Source of the DNA: Tomocerus qinae
Lineage: Eukaryota > Arthropoda > Collembola > Entomobryomorpha > Tomoceridae
Assembly (NCBI GenBank): GCA_020055645.1
Contig: CM034546.1
Coordinates: forward strand, 86,862,001-86,926,000
DNA: 64,000 bases
Direction: 5' to 3'
A model generated the notes under the pieces. The model had not been told where the DNA came from and did no database searches. It was given only the letters and a program-made list of their open reading frames with translations. Below are positions 1 through 9,742 of this stretch, in pieces (positions within the stretch are counted from its first letter, which is position 1; each line of letters begins with the position of its first letter). Position numbers and translations under genes: made by a program.

Positions 1-870
1 TAAACCAAATAAATAAAGGAAATTAAATCTAAAAACTCTTTCATGTAATACCAATAATAATTTTTTTATTTAATACATTCTGCTTGGTAATTTCTGCCCC
101 GGAAATAACCGGACTTGTCCCAAACGCAAAATGTGCTTACTTAATATTTACTTTTTTTTGCTTGGTCGTATGATTGTTTGAGTGAAGCAAAATTGTTGAC
201 TAAATAAAAGCGTGTTTGAGTGAAAGGGTGAGGGTTTGCATGTGGCATTGGCATTGATTCTGGGAAGAAATGGGGGCCGTTACAGTGGTGAAGGCAGAAT
301 GGCATCACCATCTGTGGGTTTAAGTATCCGGTGGCCGAACTAATAGCATCCCGCGGGCATAAAGGGAAATAGGGCGGTAGAGTTTCCATACTCTCCGCAG
401 ACATCCGAGTTCTCGAAATAGGTGGAATGGGTAGAATTGCTGCTTTCCACAATCACATCTATAATAGCTGGGTTAATACATGTATATTCTTATTGGTACC
501 AAAAAAACCAATGCTAATACTCCACTGTCTACTCTCAGTATCGCATAAAATCGTTTACATTCAAAAAACCGCAAGAGTCAGGTTAATATGCCACGGGGTT
601 AAACTATCAATGAATCCTTCCACAAACTTTCATTCAAATCCGTCTGGTAGTTTTTGAGAAAATTTGAATCCAGTATCCAGAAAAGAAACCAACATTTTCG
701 AAAATTATCCATAACTTTGTAACTGTACATTTAGCAAATATGGTTTTACAGACTTTTAATGTCTTGAAAGTAATGAAAGTAGTTTCCACTCCTACTCCGA
801 TCTATATGATAGTGACTGACTCTTACGGTTTTGAATAAAGGGGATGTCAGGTGTAATGTGATCTATAGGA
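1..870. other. No gene or named repeat recognised
   Basis: AT-rich sequence with only short chance reading frames. I see no splice-bracketed conserved peptide, no RNA gene and no terminal repeat. The stretch probably lies outside the large nested element whose left end starts near 876. Confidence 0.4.
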
Positions 871-875
871 TAAGT

Positions 876-1010
876 CCACCTTGTCTAGAATCTATACCTA
901 TTTGCTGGCAAATGGGTCTAGAGAGTTTGCTATTAAAAAATACAGCAGTTTTGTAATGATATTCATTACAAATTAGTTGATGGCCGATGCGGAAATGAGG
1001 GGAGGCGCCC
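876..1010 (+). repeat. Left terminal repeat of a large nested element
   Basis: This segment, containing GTCTAGAATCTA and GGCCGATGCGGAAATGAGGG, is repeated in inverted orientation at about 18146-18285 with only scattered differences. The pair brackets about 17 kb of nested insertions, including the LTR retrotransposon. A related end occurs at 50900-51080 and another at 39600-39790. I infer that these are terminal inverted repeats of one foldback-type family. No clean target duplication was seen. Confidence 0.55.
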
Positions 1011-1257
1011 CAATTATAATAAATAATAAATAATCAGAACACAGTGACATTATGAGTGGTATAAATAAGGTCTACCTTATGCTTTTACTTAAAGTTTTTG
1101 AAGTAAAAGGTCCCTTAGGTATGAATAAAAATATTAGCAATTACTTTTGCTTATGCTTAATCTAGGAGTAAAAGTATTTTCTAATTTGCATGAAGCATTT
1201 ACTACCGTTAGAATTAAATACTACATTTTGGTATGAATAACATCTTGAATTTACTTC

Positions 1258-2003
1258 TACTGTACAAATTATCTCTAGGGGATATTTTTCAAATAATAAC
1301 CGCAGTGAAAATTGCTTCTGATTGGTCGATGCATTTTTGAAATTGACCAATCAGAGCACAGAATTCCATAGCAAAATTTTATATGATTTTCGTAAATCAT
1401 TCCCAAGGGAAATATTTATTTCAACATTGAACTTAGAACTACAGACTTGTGATAGGATAGGAAAACACGGACTAACACTTTTAGCCTAATCTAGTTGGAT
1501 ACTGAACAGAGCAACTGCTTGCATGTATTACAAATTTGATTATTACTTCACTATTATAAGCGGTTTGAACAAACAAAATCATAACATTTTGAAAACTATT
1601 ATTATGTATTAGATACTATATATAAGTATACTAAGGCATAACTATTACATAGTACGATGTTTAAGCACAATTTAAATTTTTTCATATCTACCACCTGACA
1701 GGCCTGTAATATTTGACTGACCTATCTCACCTAATTGACCTATCCCACTAGACTGACCTATCTAATTAGATTATGCTAAAAGTGTTAATCCGTGTTTTCC
1801 TATCCTATCACAAGTCTGTAGTTCTAAGTTCAGTGTTGAAATAAATATTTCCCATGGGAATGATTTATGAAAATCATATAAAATTTTGCTATGGAATTCT
1901 GTGCTCTGATTGGTCAATTTCAAAATTGCATCAACCAATCAGAAGCGATTTTCTCTGCGGTTATTATTTGAAAAATATCCCCTAGAGATAATTTGTACAG
2001 TAC
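1258..2003. repeat. Foldback palindrome with paired CCAAT boxes
   Basis: Left arm 1258-1496 and right arm 1764-2003 are near-perfect inverted copies of about 240 bp, separated by a loop of about 270 bp. Each arm contains ATTGGTC and CCAATCAG boxes about 30 bp apart, and the motif ATTCCCA-GGGAAATATTTATT. The same arm sequence recurs near 18040, 25530, 37880, 41120-41300 and 41940-42107, in both orientations. The loop holds a short GACTGACCTATC direct repeat (about 1714-1768). No coding potential seen. Confidence 0.75.
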
Positions 2004-2606
2004 TTTGAGTATTTGCTTCAAAAATTTGAAGCTTCTCCGATAGCAACTTTACCTTTTACTTCCCCACGCAAAGGATTTGTATGATTCACGATTAATTTTC
2101 TAAAGTAACTCATAGATAACTCTCTGAGCGGTTACTTATATCCATGACCACGAAATTGCATTTGTAAATTGAAGAGTATAGATGTGATTCGTTGCTGGTC
2201 TCTGATTTGCTGAGTCATAGTAACCAATTTTTGTTCTGTACAAAATTGAGAAGTAATAAATACTACGAATTGTAAAGTATTTGCTTGACAGTAAAAGTTT
2301 TCTTTTATTCATTCGATTTGAAGCAAATGCTTTTTTGCTACTACCTTTTACTTCAAGTCTAGACAGTGTACAAAATTTAGCACTTTTTAGCCTATTTTAC
2401 CATCACAGTGGTAAAAGTGCACTTAATGGTAAAAATGCATTTAATGGTAAAAATGGTAAATTTTAGCGATTGATTAGACAGCTGATTACAGATACACTAG
2501 ACTTCCCAAAATATAAGTTTTAAAACTTTATTTTCTATGAAATATTTCCAATTAGCCCTTTAATCAATTAAATTAATCATCAGTCATGGCATTAATTTCT
2601 TATTTC

Positions 2607-2780
2607 AAGGAATTTTTCTTGAAAAGTGAAATATTTGAAATAAATGAAATAATTACAATGTGCATGTGTACACGCATGCGCAATTCATTTATTTCGCGCG
2701 AAATTTATTGAAATTTATTGAAATAAATGCCATGTACCCTATTTATTTCAAATATTTCATTTTTCAAGGAAGTTGGGAGT
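2607..2780. repeat. Palindromic MITE-like repeat
   Basis: The segment begins TTCAAGGAATTTTTCTTG and ends CATTTTTCAAGGAAG, with inverted GAAATATTTGAAATAAAT tracts between, so it can fold on itself. It lies inside the hAT-type element. Further GAAATATTTC palindromes continue to about 2845. Confidence 0.5.
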
Positions 2781-2998
2781 GAAATATTTCGCGAAATATT
2801 TCAAAAATTTCGCCTATTTATTTCCGAGAAATATTTCAAGTGCCATGTCTGTTAATCATATTGTACACCAAAAGTTATTAAAAAATGAAGAAAGAAAGAT
2901 TGTATTTGGTATCGCCAATGCATTTAAAATTGATGCTAATTTAATTGCAATTAACTTCTCAATCGGCAAGGGTTGTTAGCAACCCCATTGGTTGAATC

Positions 2999-3247
2999 CA
3001 GTACTGTATTTAGAAATCGATTTCGGTGGGGGCTATGATATCATAGGACAATATCTATTAGGCATAATCGCGCGAAGCGCGAAAATTTTTGGCTTATTTT
3101 GTCTAAAATGAGTCAAAAATAGCCTAAAAATCACATAAAATCGCGCGAAGCGCGAAATTTTTTGGTATTTTGAAAAAAACTTTCCTTTTTTCTTGGATTT
3201 CGGGGGGGGCTTTAGCCCCCAAAGCCCACCCCCTCAATACAGCCTTG
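2999..3247. mobile_element. hAT-type MITE, 8-bp TSD GTTGAATC
   Basis: The 249-bp element has ends CAGTACTGTATTT and AATACAGCCTTG. It is flanked on both sides by GTTGAATC (2991-2998, 3248-3255). Internally it carries two copies of a CGCGCGAAGCGCGAA hairpin and ends in a G-run/C-run hairpin. The same CGCGAAGCGCGAA motif recurs near 31065, 31330 and 33630 in related elements. Nested in the element at 2364-3492. Confidence 0.82.
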
Positions 3248-3500
3248 GTTGAATCCTACTCTAATTGATAAACACTTATCAATTTGTGACAAAAATGATC
3301 ATCTGCTAAGCGATTTGATACTTTGGCACCGAATTTTATTCACAATTCCAACAAGAAATTTAAATGAAAATTTTTTTACCATTTTTACCATTTATACCAC
3401 TTTCCACTACTTTTTAGGAAGTGGTATTTAACGTTAAATACCATTAAAAACCACTTACCACTGGTAAGTGGTAAATGGTATTTTGTACACTGAGTCTAGA

Positions 3501-4580
3501 CCTTTTACTTATACTTTTTACTTGGTAGTAAATACTTATTCTTATTCATATCAATCTATGACTATGCAGTGACTTGCAAAATTGATGGTGTATAATCGAA
3601 AAATCTACCCTAACTAAGGCCTTTAGTATGCCTACTGTCTATTTTGTATGTCAACACAATAGTAGTTGTGTCAACAGTTGCTCCTTACAGCAAGTAATTA
3701 AGATGATTTAGTCCATTGTGTTTTTTTCATAGGGAGACATTCGAGGCAGGCAAACTGCTCTCAGGATTTGTCAATCCCTATGTATGAGGTTGGGTGGGGG
3801 TTCGAAAATTTCTGTAAAGGATATCTCGAAAACTTGAAACTTCTGGGCAAAAATTATAGAGACAATATTAGTAAACAATTCTTCGACGGAGTGTGCTTTA
3901 ATTCAGCAACTCTGTCGGAGGACCGGTTCACCCGCTAGAGCCCGAAGATTCGGTTGTGACCTTGTTTGGTTAGCATAATTCAATTGTCAAATTTAGTTTC
4001 CGTAGATACAGTGCAGTAATAGTATAGTGTACTACTGTACTACTCTTTCCAATCCGTACTATCACGTCCTCTCAATCCACTCTTGTCATAGTAATACACA
4101 CGGTGACTGAATACCGTTGCATAATACTAATCCAAAGGATTGAATTACTACTGGTACCACCAACTACAACCACAACACTCACTTTTCATTCCCCTGGCGG
4201 GGGTTGGGGGGCAGAGCCCCCCATAAATCCAAATACTGATATTATTTGATTGAGTATATTGTTAATACTTTTGCGAACAAATGATAGACAGTCAGAGATA
4301 GACATTTCCGAAATGGGGGAAAATTCTAGGGATTGAATGTTTTAGAAATTGGAATAAGCTCAATCAATTTTCGAAATTGGGGAATATTCTAGGACTGAAA
4401 ATTATTCTTAAAAATTGATAAATACTCCAGGGACATAAATTTTTTTTAGAATTGGGGAAATATTCCAGGAATGGAAAAATATTGTTTTATATACAACATC
4501 CCTAAACATTCTCACTTATACCGCTATAACGTTCAATAGAATAGTTCAACTACAACATTACATATGAACAATAAAAACTA
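3501..4580. other. Intergenic; GC-rich hairpin near 4193-4235
   Basis: No gene seen. The stretch near 3600-3700 (GTGTCAACAGTTGCTCCTTA) recurs near 34340 and, inverted, near 41640, so it belongs to a dispersed repeat. A strong G-rich/C-rich hairpin (CCTGGCGGGGGTTGGGGGG then CCCCCCAT) lies near 4193-4235. Confidence 0.4.
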
Positions 4581-4594
4581 TAAAATAAATTAAA

Positions 4595-5480
4595 AAGTAA
4601 AAACTTAAAAAAACTCACAGGGAGACGCGAGAAAAACCAGAAAACAAGGAATATTAAAGTTTCTGGATAATCAGAATATCTCGTAAATTAAAAAACATAT
4701 ATGCCCCAGTCTCCCGGTTGAAATTACAATTTCAAAATCATCTTTTCACGCAAATTAATAAATAAAGTAAATTAATAAACAAATACTGTAAATTATAATA
4801 TTGAAAATCCTTTGGCCTGATTCAAAAAGGCTCTCCTGAAATGGATTAAAAATTATGAAAATACCAAACTGCATAAGGAAAATTTAGGGTCGGCTGAAAC
4901 TAATCTAAATGACAATAGTGGTTTGACCCAGGGTTTAGAATTCCGGGCACAGTCAGAATTTTTTGTTGCTTAGCTATGTGACAATTTCCCTATACAGGGA
5001 TGATGATTATGGAAATTGTCGCCGTGTGACCCCAAGCTAAAGCAACACAAAAAATTCAAAGTGATTGGGAATCTCGCAGGTTGGCTTTGACAGATACCAG
5101 ATGGAGATAATCGAAAATTTAGACTTCTACTATCAATTAGAATTAGCACATTGTCATATGAGTTACGATACTCCTATATATTTACAGTTTGAGACTTACA
5201 TTTGTCTCTACCTTGTATATCTAGTGGAAGTGGGACCATTGAGATTTAAGACATCTTGATAGCGACCAAATTACAACACACTATTTCTTCTACTCACACT
5301 TTCCAATTTTACAATGCTAAAAATGATTCAAAAACAATTTCAACCGGTAGTCTGGAGTCTGGGGTATGTTTTTTAATTTACGAGATATTCTGATTATCCA
5401 GAAACTTTAATATTCCTTGTTTTCTGGTTTTTCTCGCGTCTCCCTATGAGTTTTTTTAAGTTTTTACTTTTTAATTTTTC
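4595..5480. mobile_element. TIR element, GGGAGACGCGAGA family
   Basis: Left arm about 4595-4735 and right arm about 5340-5480 are inverted copies containing GGGAGACGCGAGAAAAACC, an AATATTAAAGTTTCTGGATAATC tract and GCCCCAGTCTCCCGGTTG. The interior has no transposase; the 64-aa frame at 5065 looks accidental. The same family occurs complete at 28556-29512 and as a decayed pair at 16360-16545. Confidence 0.7.
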
Positions 5481-5569
5481 ATAGATTGAAAGTTAATCCA
5501 ATAACATAATTTTAACTTGTATTATTCATAGAGTGGAGTAGTATGATATGATATGATAAGTGTAGCTTA

Positions 5570-5985
5570 GGATGGTGGTATTAATATGATATGCTAAAAG
5601 ATACTGTTGATAATTAATTGCCTTAGTACCAGCATGCCGGAGTTGCACCTCGATACGCTCTCTGATTGGCTGACATTTTTTGAAATCCAGCCTTCTGATT
5701 GGCCGTTGCTTTAACGAATATTTTATAGATTCCCCAAATCGGGACATCTTAGTAAAATTTTGCAACTATTACAAAATACGATACAACTCATAACATATCC
5801 TACACAGAATGCACCCAAAGGCTTTTCCAGGTGGAAAGTACAACGGAATCATATTATTATGAATCATTTGCTCACACTAGTAAATAAACATTCGTTTTGC
5901 AATACGACTTTAAACAATGAGTGCACATTCGGTATTCTTTTACTTTGCGAGCTACAACGGAGTACCTACTCTACCGAGTCATATT
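5570..5985 (+). repeat. Foldback arm with paired CCAAT boxes (forward copy)
   Basis: This ~400-bp stretch reappears inverted at 17510-17990. It contains CTCTGATTGGCTGAC and CTTCTGATTGGCC, i.e. two CCAAT boxes about 30 bp apart, then TATAGATTCCCC. The retrotransposon at 5991 interrupts its right end. The sister copies at 17590 and 17725 read straight through this position, so they show the empty site. A frame of about 97 codons from 5760 is shared with the sister copies, but I cannot show it is translated. Confidence 0.7.
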
Positions 5986-6396
5986 ATTATTATATAAGGT
6001 ACAACGGACTGTCGTTGTACTTATTTTGTTTAATCTGGAGCTGTCTATGCTAATGCGCATAGAGCAGCACTCAGAGTTAGTTTGTTTATTGTTGCATGCA
6101 TAAATGTACCGTTAGAATTGTTCATGCACCTACCTATGTATAAGTATATTTATGTAACTAAAAACTAGATGTTACATTCCTAATCCCTATTGTCCTTTAT
6201 AAAAAAGTCCCGTTATTCCTAAAGTCCCTTTCACTTAATTTTCCTAAATATTATTTAGGAAAATTAAGGGTCAATTGGATGCAAGCAGCATTCGGCCATA
6301 AGAGCCCATGTATTATTTTTGCTGCTTTAATCCCTCAAAAATTAAATAATAATAAGGGACTTGCATATAATTACCCGGGGTCAAAAGACAAAGGAC

Positions 6397-6443
6397 CTCG
6401 AAGGCTATAAAAAGCCTTCGAGCTCCTTTAGTCGGGATCAGTC
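6397..6443 (+). promoter_or_regulatory. LTR core promoter: TATA box inside a palindrome plus TCAGTC initiator
   Basis: TATAAAAA at 6406-6413 sits in the centre of a 26-bp inverted repeat (arms CTCGAAGGCT and AGCCTTCGAG, 6397-6422). About 34 bp downstream, TCAGTC (6438-6443) matches the arthropod initiator TCAKTY, predicting transcription start near 6440 and hence the U3/R boundary. The same array is at 14042-14088 in the 3' LTR. The start site is inferred from motifs only. Confidence 0.65.
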
Positions 6444-6449
6444 TATCCA

Positions 6450-6605
6450 GTAAGTTGCTTTCGTCAACTAAGAGGATCATTCTGTCGCCAAGAAGTATCT
6501 TTCGATACTAGTCGGCTGTTCTTTTGGAGATTGCTAAGTCAATCGGATCGGGTCGCCCCATTCTTGCCCTTACGTGAAGTTGCACTAAGTCAACTAGTCG
6601 TAAGT
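6450..6605 (+). promoter_or_regulatory. Two candidate leader splice donors
   Basis: GTAAGT occurs at 6450-6455 (after CCA) and at 6600-6605 (after AGTC), both just downstream of the predicted start. Good acceptors lie at CTTGCTTTTAG (ending 7139), directly before the ORF0 start, and at AAAATCCAG (ending 13026), directly before the ORF3 start. This would let both accessory ORFs be read from spliced messages. Inference from splice-site quality alone. Confidence 0.4.
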
Positions 6606-7078
6606 CAATCTTCGATTTATTTAAGTTTATTCTAGGTGTTAAGATAGATTTTAGTTAGTGAGTTAGTTAATTAATTAGTATTTAGTTAGTAATTGGTGTT
6701 AGTAGTAGCCAGAAGTCATTGTATTATATTATTGTCCAAGTTCTTCAATGAACAAATAATATCCGTACCTCTTGCTACACCCTGTAATTTCTCGTGTGTT
6801 GTGTGTACCTCATTCCTCTCACCTGCAACATCGTTCCTCGTTCCTATCTTCCAGGATACCTATCTTATGGCTAGCATAGGGAATTGTCAACTCAGACTCC
6901 TGCTTGCTTAAACCTAGCCTATCATCCTCCATATGCTAACATAGCTCTACCTTTACCTCACACCCACCTTTCATCCTTACCTCATCCATGTACTAGGAAA
7001 TAATAATTTTCTCCTATTATTTTTGCCTTAGCTATTTATTGCAATTTTTCAGCTTTAATTATTAGTTTGCTATATCAG

Positions 7079-7096
7079 TGGCTCCCCGTATAAAAT
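7079..7096 (+). other. Probable tRNA primer-binding site
   Basis: TGGCTCCCCGTATAAAAT begins four bases after the LTR end. A 5' TGG is what pairs with the CCA tail of a primer tRNA; the tRNA would end in ACGGGGAGCCA. I cannot assign the isoacceptor. Confidence 0.6.
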
Positions 7097-7142
7097 TATG
7101 GCTAAATCTAGTAATTAAAAATGCTTTTCTTGCTTTTAGCTC

Positions 7143-7853
7143 ATGGCTCCATATAAAAAACCACGCACGGATGATTTTGATTTCGGGTTTCAGTTAAATC
7201 AGGACCAACTTACAGATATTTCCGACATTGAAAGCGAATATAGCAGTGATTCTACTATTCCTTTACGCCCTACATTTGGCAGTTTCACAAATGTTTCCTC
7301 GGTAAATACTTAGCTCATTAAATACAATTCATTCTATATGTTAGTACTGTTTCTAAAAATCCGTGTAGTGCATGCTGAAACACCCTGTAGATGCATAATA
7401 ATAATTTCATACATTTGTTTCACATAGCTTGCTGAGGACAATTCTGCTGATTCGGAGGTCGAGTTTTTGAGAGAAGTTCGCGTTGCTGATAGGCCTGAAC
7501 CTGAAATTATCGACGTAGAGAGTGATCCCGTAAATAACGAGCAAAATAATTTCGATTTTCCTTTTAGTTGTAACCTTACTGCTGAAGATTTAAATAGTGC
7601 TATCTCGTTATTTTCACTCACATTGCCTGCGCTGCCACCTGCATTAAGGGATATATTATATGCTCGTCATAACACGTTTTGCGAAGAAGTTGAATCTCCT
7701 TTTATGCGTACGGTTATGTACATAATCTGCTACATCGAAACTTCTTTTTGGTTCAGCCAGCAAAACGAATATGAATTGTCAGGTGACGGTATGAAATTAA
7801 TTCATAAACCCTGTGGAAAACCCGCTTTTGTTGCCATTATTCCAAATCAATAA
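7143..7853 (+). CDS. ORF0: spliced acidic accessory protein upstream of gag
   Basis: Exon 1 is 7143-7301 (53 codons, ending on a codon boundary at TCG/GTAAAT). Exon 2 is 7428-7853, after the acceptor TTTGTTTCACATAG, in the matching phase, giving 194 residues. Without splicing the frame stops four codons after the donor. The N-terminus has a small basic cluster (KKPR at 5-8), followed by a very acidic Ser/Asp/Glu-rich half. Residues 80-86 (IIDVESD) match a SUMO-interacting motif: hydrophobic core followed by acids. The C-terminal half is hydrophobic and structured-looking, with Cys and Trp. I do not recognise the family. A nuclear regulatory role is a guess; the position between primer site and gag is unusual for Ty3/Gypsy elements. 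Confidence 0.65.
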
Positions 7854-8361
7854 TTGGAAATAAAAATTACACTTATCTTGGAACTTTTTGCCTTGTAGCT
7901 TTGCATAATATTATTTTTTTGTTTGCATTTTTTTTTCTGTCGCTTAGCTGAAAACGTAGAGCTGTAGCATTAACAATAAGTACATATTAATACATGCATA
8001 ATCAAAGCTTGGCTTATTCTTACTTAGCATTAATACTTAGTATTCACTATTGTCATTAAATCTTTAAGTTTAATAGCACTAATAGCCTAGAATTGCATTT
8101 AACTTGTCATAAAAGCATAATATTTATTATTTAGAGTAGTCCATACACACACATAAACAACACCAAGCATTATAGGAATCCCTGTAAATTTGCATAGGCA
8201 CAGTGCAGTCGTTCATTATACAGCACAAGTATAAGTTAAGTGTAGTCTGCCATAAAATACATACAATACAAAGAAATTATTTGTAACATTATTTTGCATA
8301 AAATTCAACTCAAAATTGAACAAAAAATACACGGTGACTAATAAATTCTTCCAAACATTTT

Positions 8362-8545
8362 CCAAAAATATTACAGTGCCTTACAATAGTTTTGATCAAA
8401 AATTTAAAATAACATACAGGGCCTGGAAAAAGTTTTGCCCGAAAATTTAAAATTACATACAGGGCCTAAGAAAAGTTTTGCCCGAAAATTTTAACAAATA
8501 TACAGGGGCACAGATAGTTTTGGTCAGAAATTTTTAAATTAGCCC
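8362..8545 (+). repeat. ~49-bp direct repeats in the gag leader
   Basis: About four degenerate copies of a unit with consensus ACAGGGCC-AGAAAAGTTTTGCCCGAAAATTT precede gag by about 120 bp. The position, in the untranslated leader just before gag, is where packaging or dimerisation signals usually lie. That function is inferred. Confidence 0.6.
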
Positions 8546-8662
8546 ACCGTGTCCAATAAACGTTTAGTGGGTCAAATCGCAACCCGAAACATAAACATTC
8601 AATTATAAAATAGGAAAATCAATTCCATAAGATAAAAAAATAATTTGTATTGGTAAAATTTT

Positions 8663-9742
8663 ATGGCAACTACCAGATCGAAAATGACTACTCCAACAAA
8701 TGATGAATTGGAAAAGGCCATTAATGATCTCAAGGTAGAATTAGTTTCTTTAAGGAATGCTAATGCTAAATTAGTAACGGATCAGACTACATTAATTAAC
8801 GAAATTAAACTTCTTAAAAAGGCAGCAGCTGGCCCCGGAGGCTCTTCGGGCGCCACAGCTGGGGCAACAGGGGGACCAACAGTAGTTGTAGACACAACAA
8901 CAAATATTCCGTTGCCTAAGTTTAATTCCTCGGAATCAACTCCAGAATCTTTTATTTTGGAGCTTGAGGAATATTTTGCTTGGAAAGGAGTCCCTGACTC
9001 ATCCAGACTGCCAATGATCAGCAGAATTTTTGAAAATAATTCTGATGTGCGAAATTGGTGGCGCGAATCAAAAGCGTCATGCACAGACTGGGACGACTTT
9101 AAAACCAGTTTCACTTCATACTATAAGTCTGGTCAAAGTCATGATGTCATGACACAACAACTTTTTAATACCAAGCAACAATTTAACGAGGCATTTGAAA
9201 CTTTCTGTTGGAAAATAAATTCTCTTTATAAGAAAATAGATCCAACCATTAGCAAGGATAAAATAGTTGATAGAATCATAAATTCTTGTTTACATGAAAT
9301 TGCCCCCATGCTTAGACAGCATAAATATGCCAATTTAATCGAGTTGATTGTCAAAGGTCGTGAAATTGTCGCAGATCTTAATAAGGGTCGCGCAGCGCGC
9401 AATCAACAGCTGTTAAGAGGCAATGAATCTGAACCATTGCCAACCAAAAAATTCCAGAAGAACTTTAATAAGTTCCAGTCTTCAAATTTTAGTAGTTCGA
9501 AGGAGCATAGTGACCAATCGGCCAATCAAACTACTAAGAATCAGACTTCTGGTAATTTGGATAAATCTAATGATAAGTCAGCCACATCGTCGAGCGATAT
9601 TGACCGATGTGCATACTGCCGTAAATTTGGGCATAAAATTGACGTGTGTCGCAAAAGAATAAGAAATGAAGAACGTAAAGCGAACAGTCAAGGGGATCAA
9701 GGTTCCCAAAATCTAAAAAATCCCAAATCGGAAAACAAGTGA
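8663..9742 (+). CDS. gag: Gag polyprotein
   Basis: 359 residues. Residues 10-55 look like a coiled coil, followed by a Gly/Ala-rich linker (57-71). A capsid-type helical region at about 84-240 includes the Trp-rich block RNWWRESKASCTDWDDF (130-146), typical of Retrotrans_gag proteins. A basic, Asn/Ser-rich tail follows. One CCHC zinc knuckle is formed by C316, C319, H324 and C329 (CX2CX4HX4C). The family role is assembly of virus-like particles and RNA binding. The ATG is the first in frame after the leader repeats. The gene ends at TGA 9740-9742 and overlaps the pol frame from 9679. Confidence 0.93.
   Translation: MATTRSKMTTPTNDELEKAINDLKVELVSLRNANAKLVTDQTTLINEIKLLKKAAAGPGGSSGATAGATGGPTVVVDTTTNIPLPKFNSSESTPESFILELEEYFAWKGVPDSSRLPMISRIFENNSDVRNWWRESKASCTDWDDFKTSFTSYYKSGQSHDVMTQQLFNTKQQFNEAFETFCWKINSLYKKIDPTISKDKIVDRIINSCLHEIAPMLRQHKYANLIELIVKGREIVADLNKGRAARNQQLLRGNESEPLPTKKFQKNFNKFQSSNFSSSKEHSDQSANQTTKNQTSGNLDKSNDKSATSSSDIDRCAYCRKFGHKIDVCRKRIRNEERKANSQGDQGSQNLKNPKSENK
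9715..9721 (+). other. -1 ribosomal frameshift heptamer A AAA AAT
   Basis: In the gag frame the codons are CTA AAA AAT, so A_AAA_AAT fits the X_XXY_YYZ slippery rule exactly. It lies 18 bp before the gag stop codon, within the 64-bp gag/pol overlap. Pol is in the -1 frame, as this requires. A stem AGTGAG/CTCACT can form downstream (about 9745-9772), farther away than the usual spacer. I infer Gag-Pol is made by -1 slippage here. Confidence 0.75.

Larger units (their letters stand above)
2364..3492. mobile_element. hAT-type non-autonomous element, 8-bp TSD AGTCTAGA
   Basis: The ends are CAGTGTACAAAAT and its inverse ATTTTGTACACTG. Both are flanked by AGTCTAGA (2356-2363 and 3493-3500), an exact 8-bp duplication, which is the hAT signature. 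Near the ends are inverted tracts built of GGTAAA/TACCATTT and CCACTTACC. There is no transposase. Two smaller elements (2607-2780 and 2999-3247) are nested inside. A second family member is at 26721-27803. Confidence 0.85.
5991..7074 (+). repeat. 5' LTR
   Basis: 1084 bp, starting TATATAAGGTACAAC and ending GTTTGCTATA, so the ends are TATA...TATA rather than the usual TG...CA. It aligns base for base with 13636-14719; differences are near 6134, 6144, 6354 and 6788. It contains the promoter at 6397-6443 and a GTTAGTTA-rich tract near 6650-6700. The 72-codon frame inside the LTR is present in both copies and is probably not coding. Confidence 0.93.

Noticed and set aside
5760..6053. 97-codon frame in the foldback arm running into the LTR
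   Set aside because: Similar frames exist in sister arms, but the C-terminal part comes from the retrotransposon LTR and there is no sign of codon-level constraint by eye. Kept only as a comment.
6693..6911. 72-codon frame in the LTR, also at 14338
   Set aside because: Duplicate of the same LTR sequence; no recognisable motif and it lies in the R/U5 leader.
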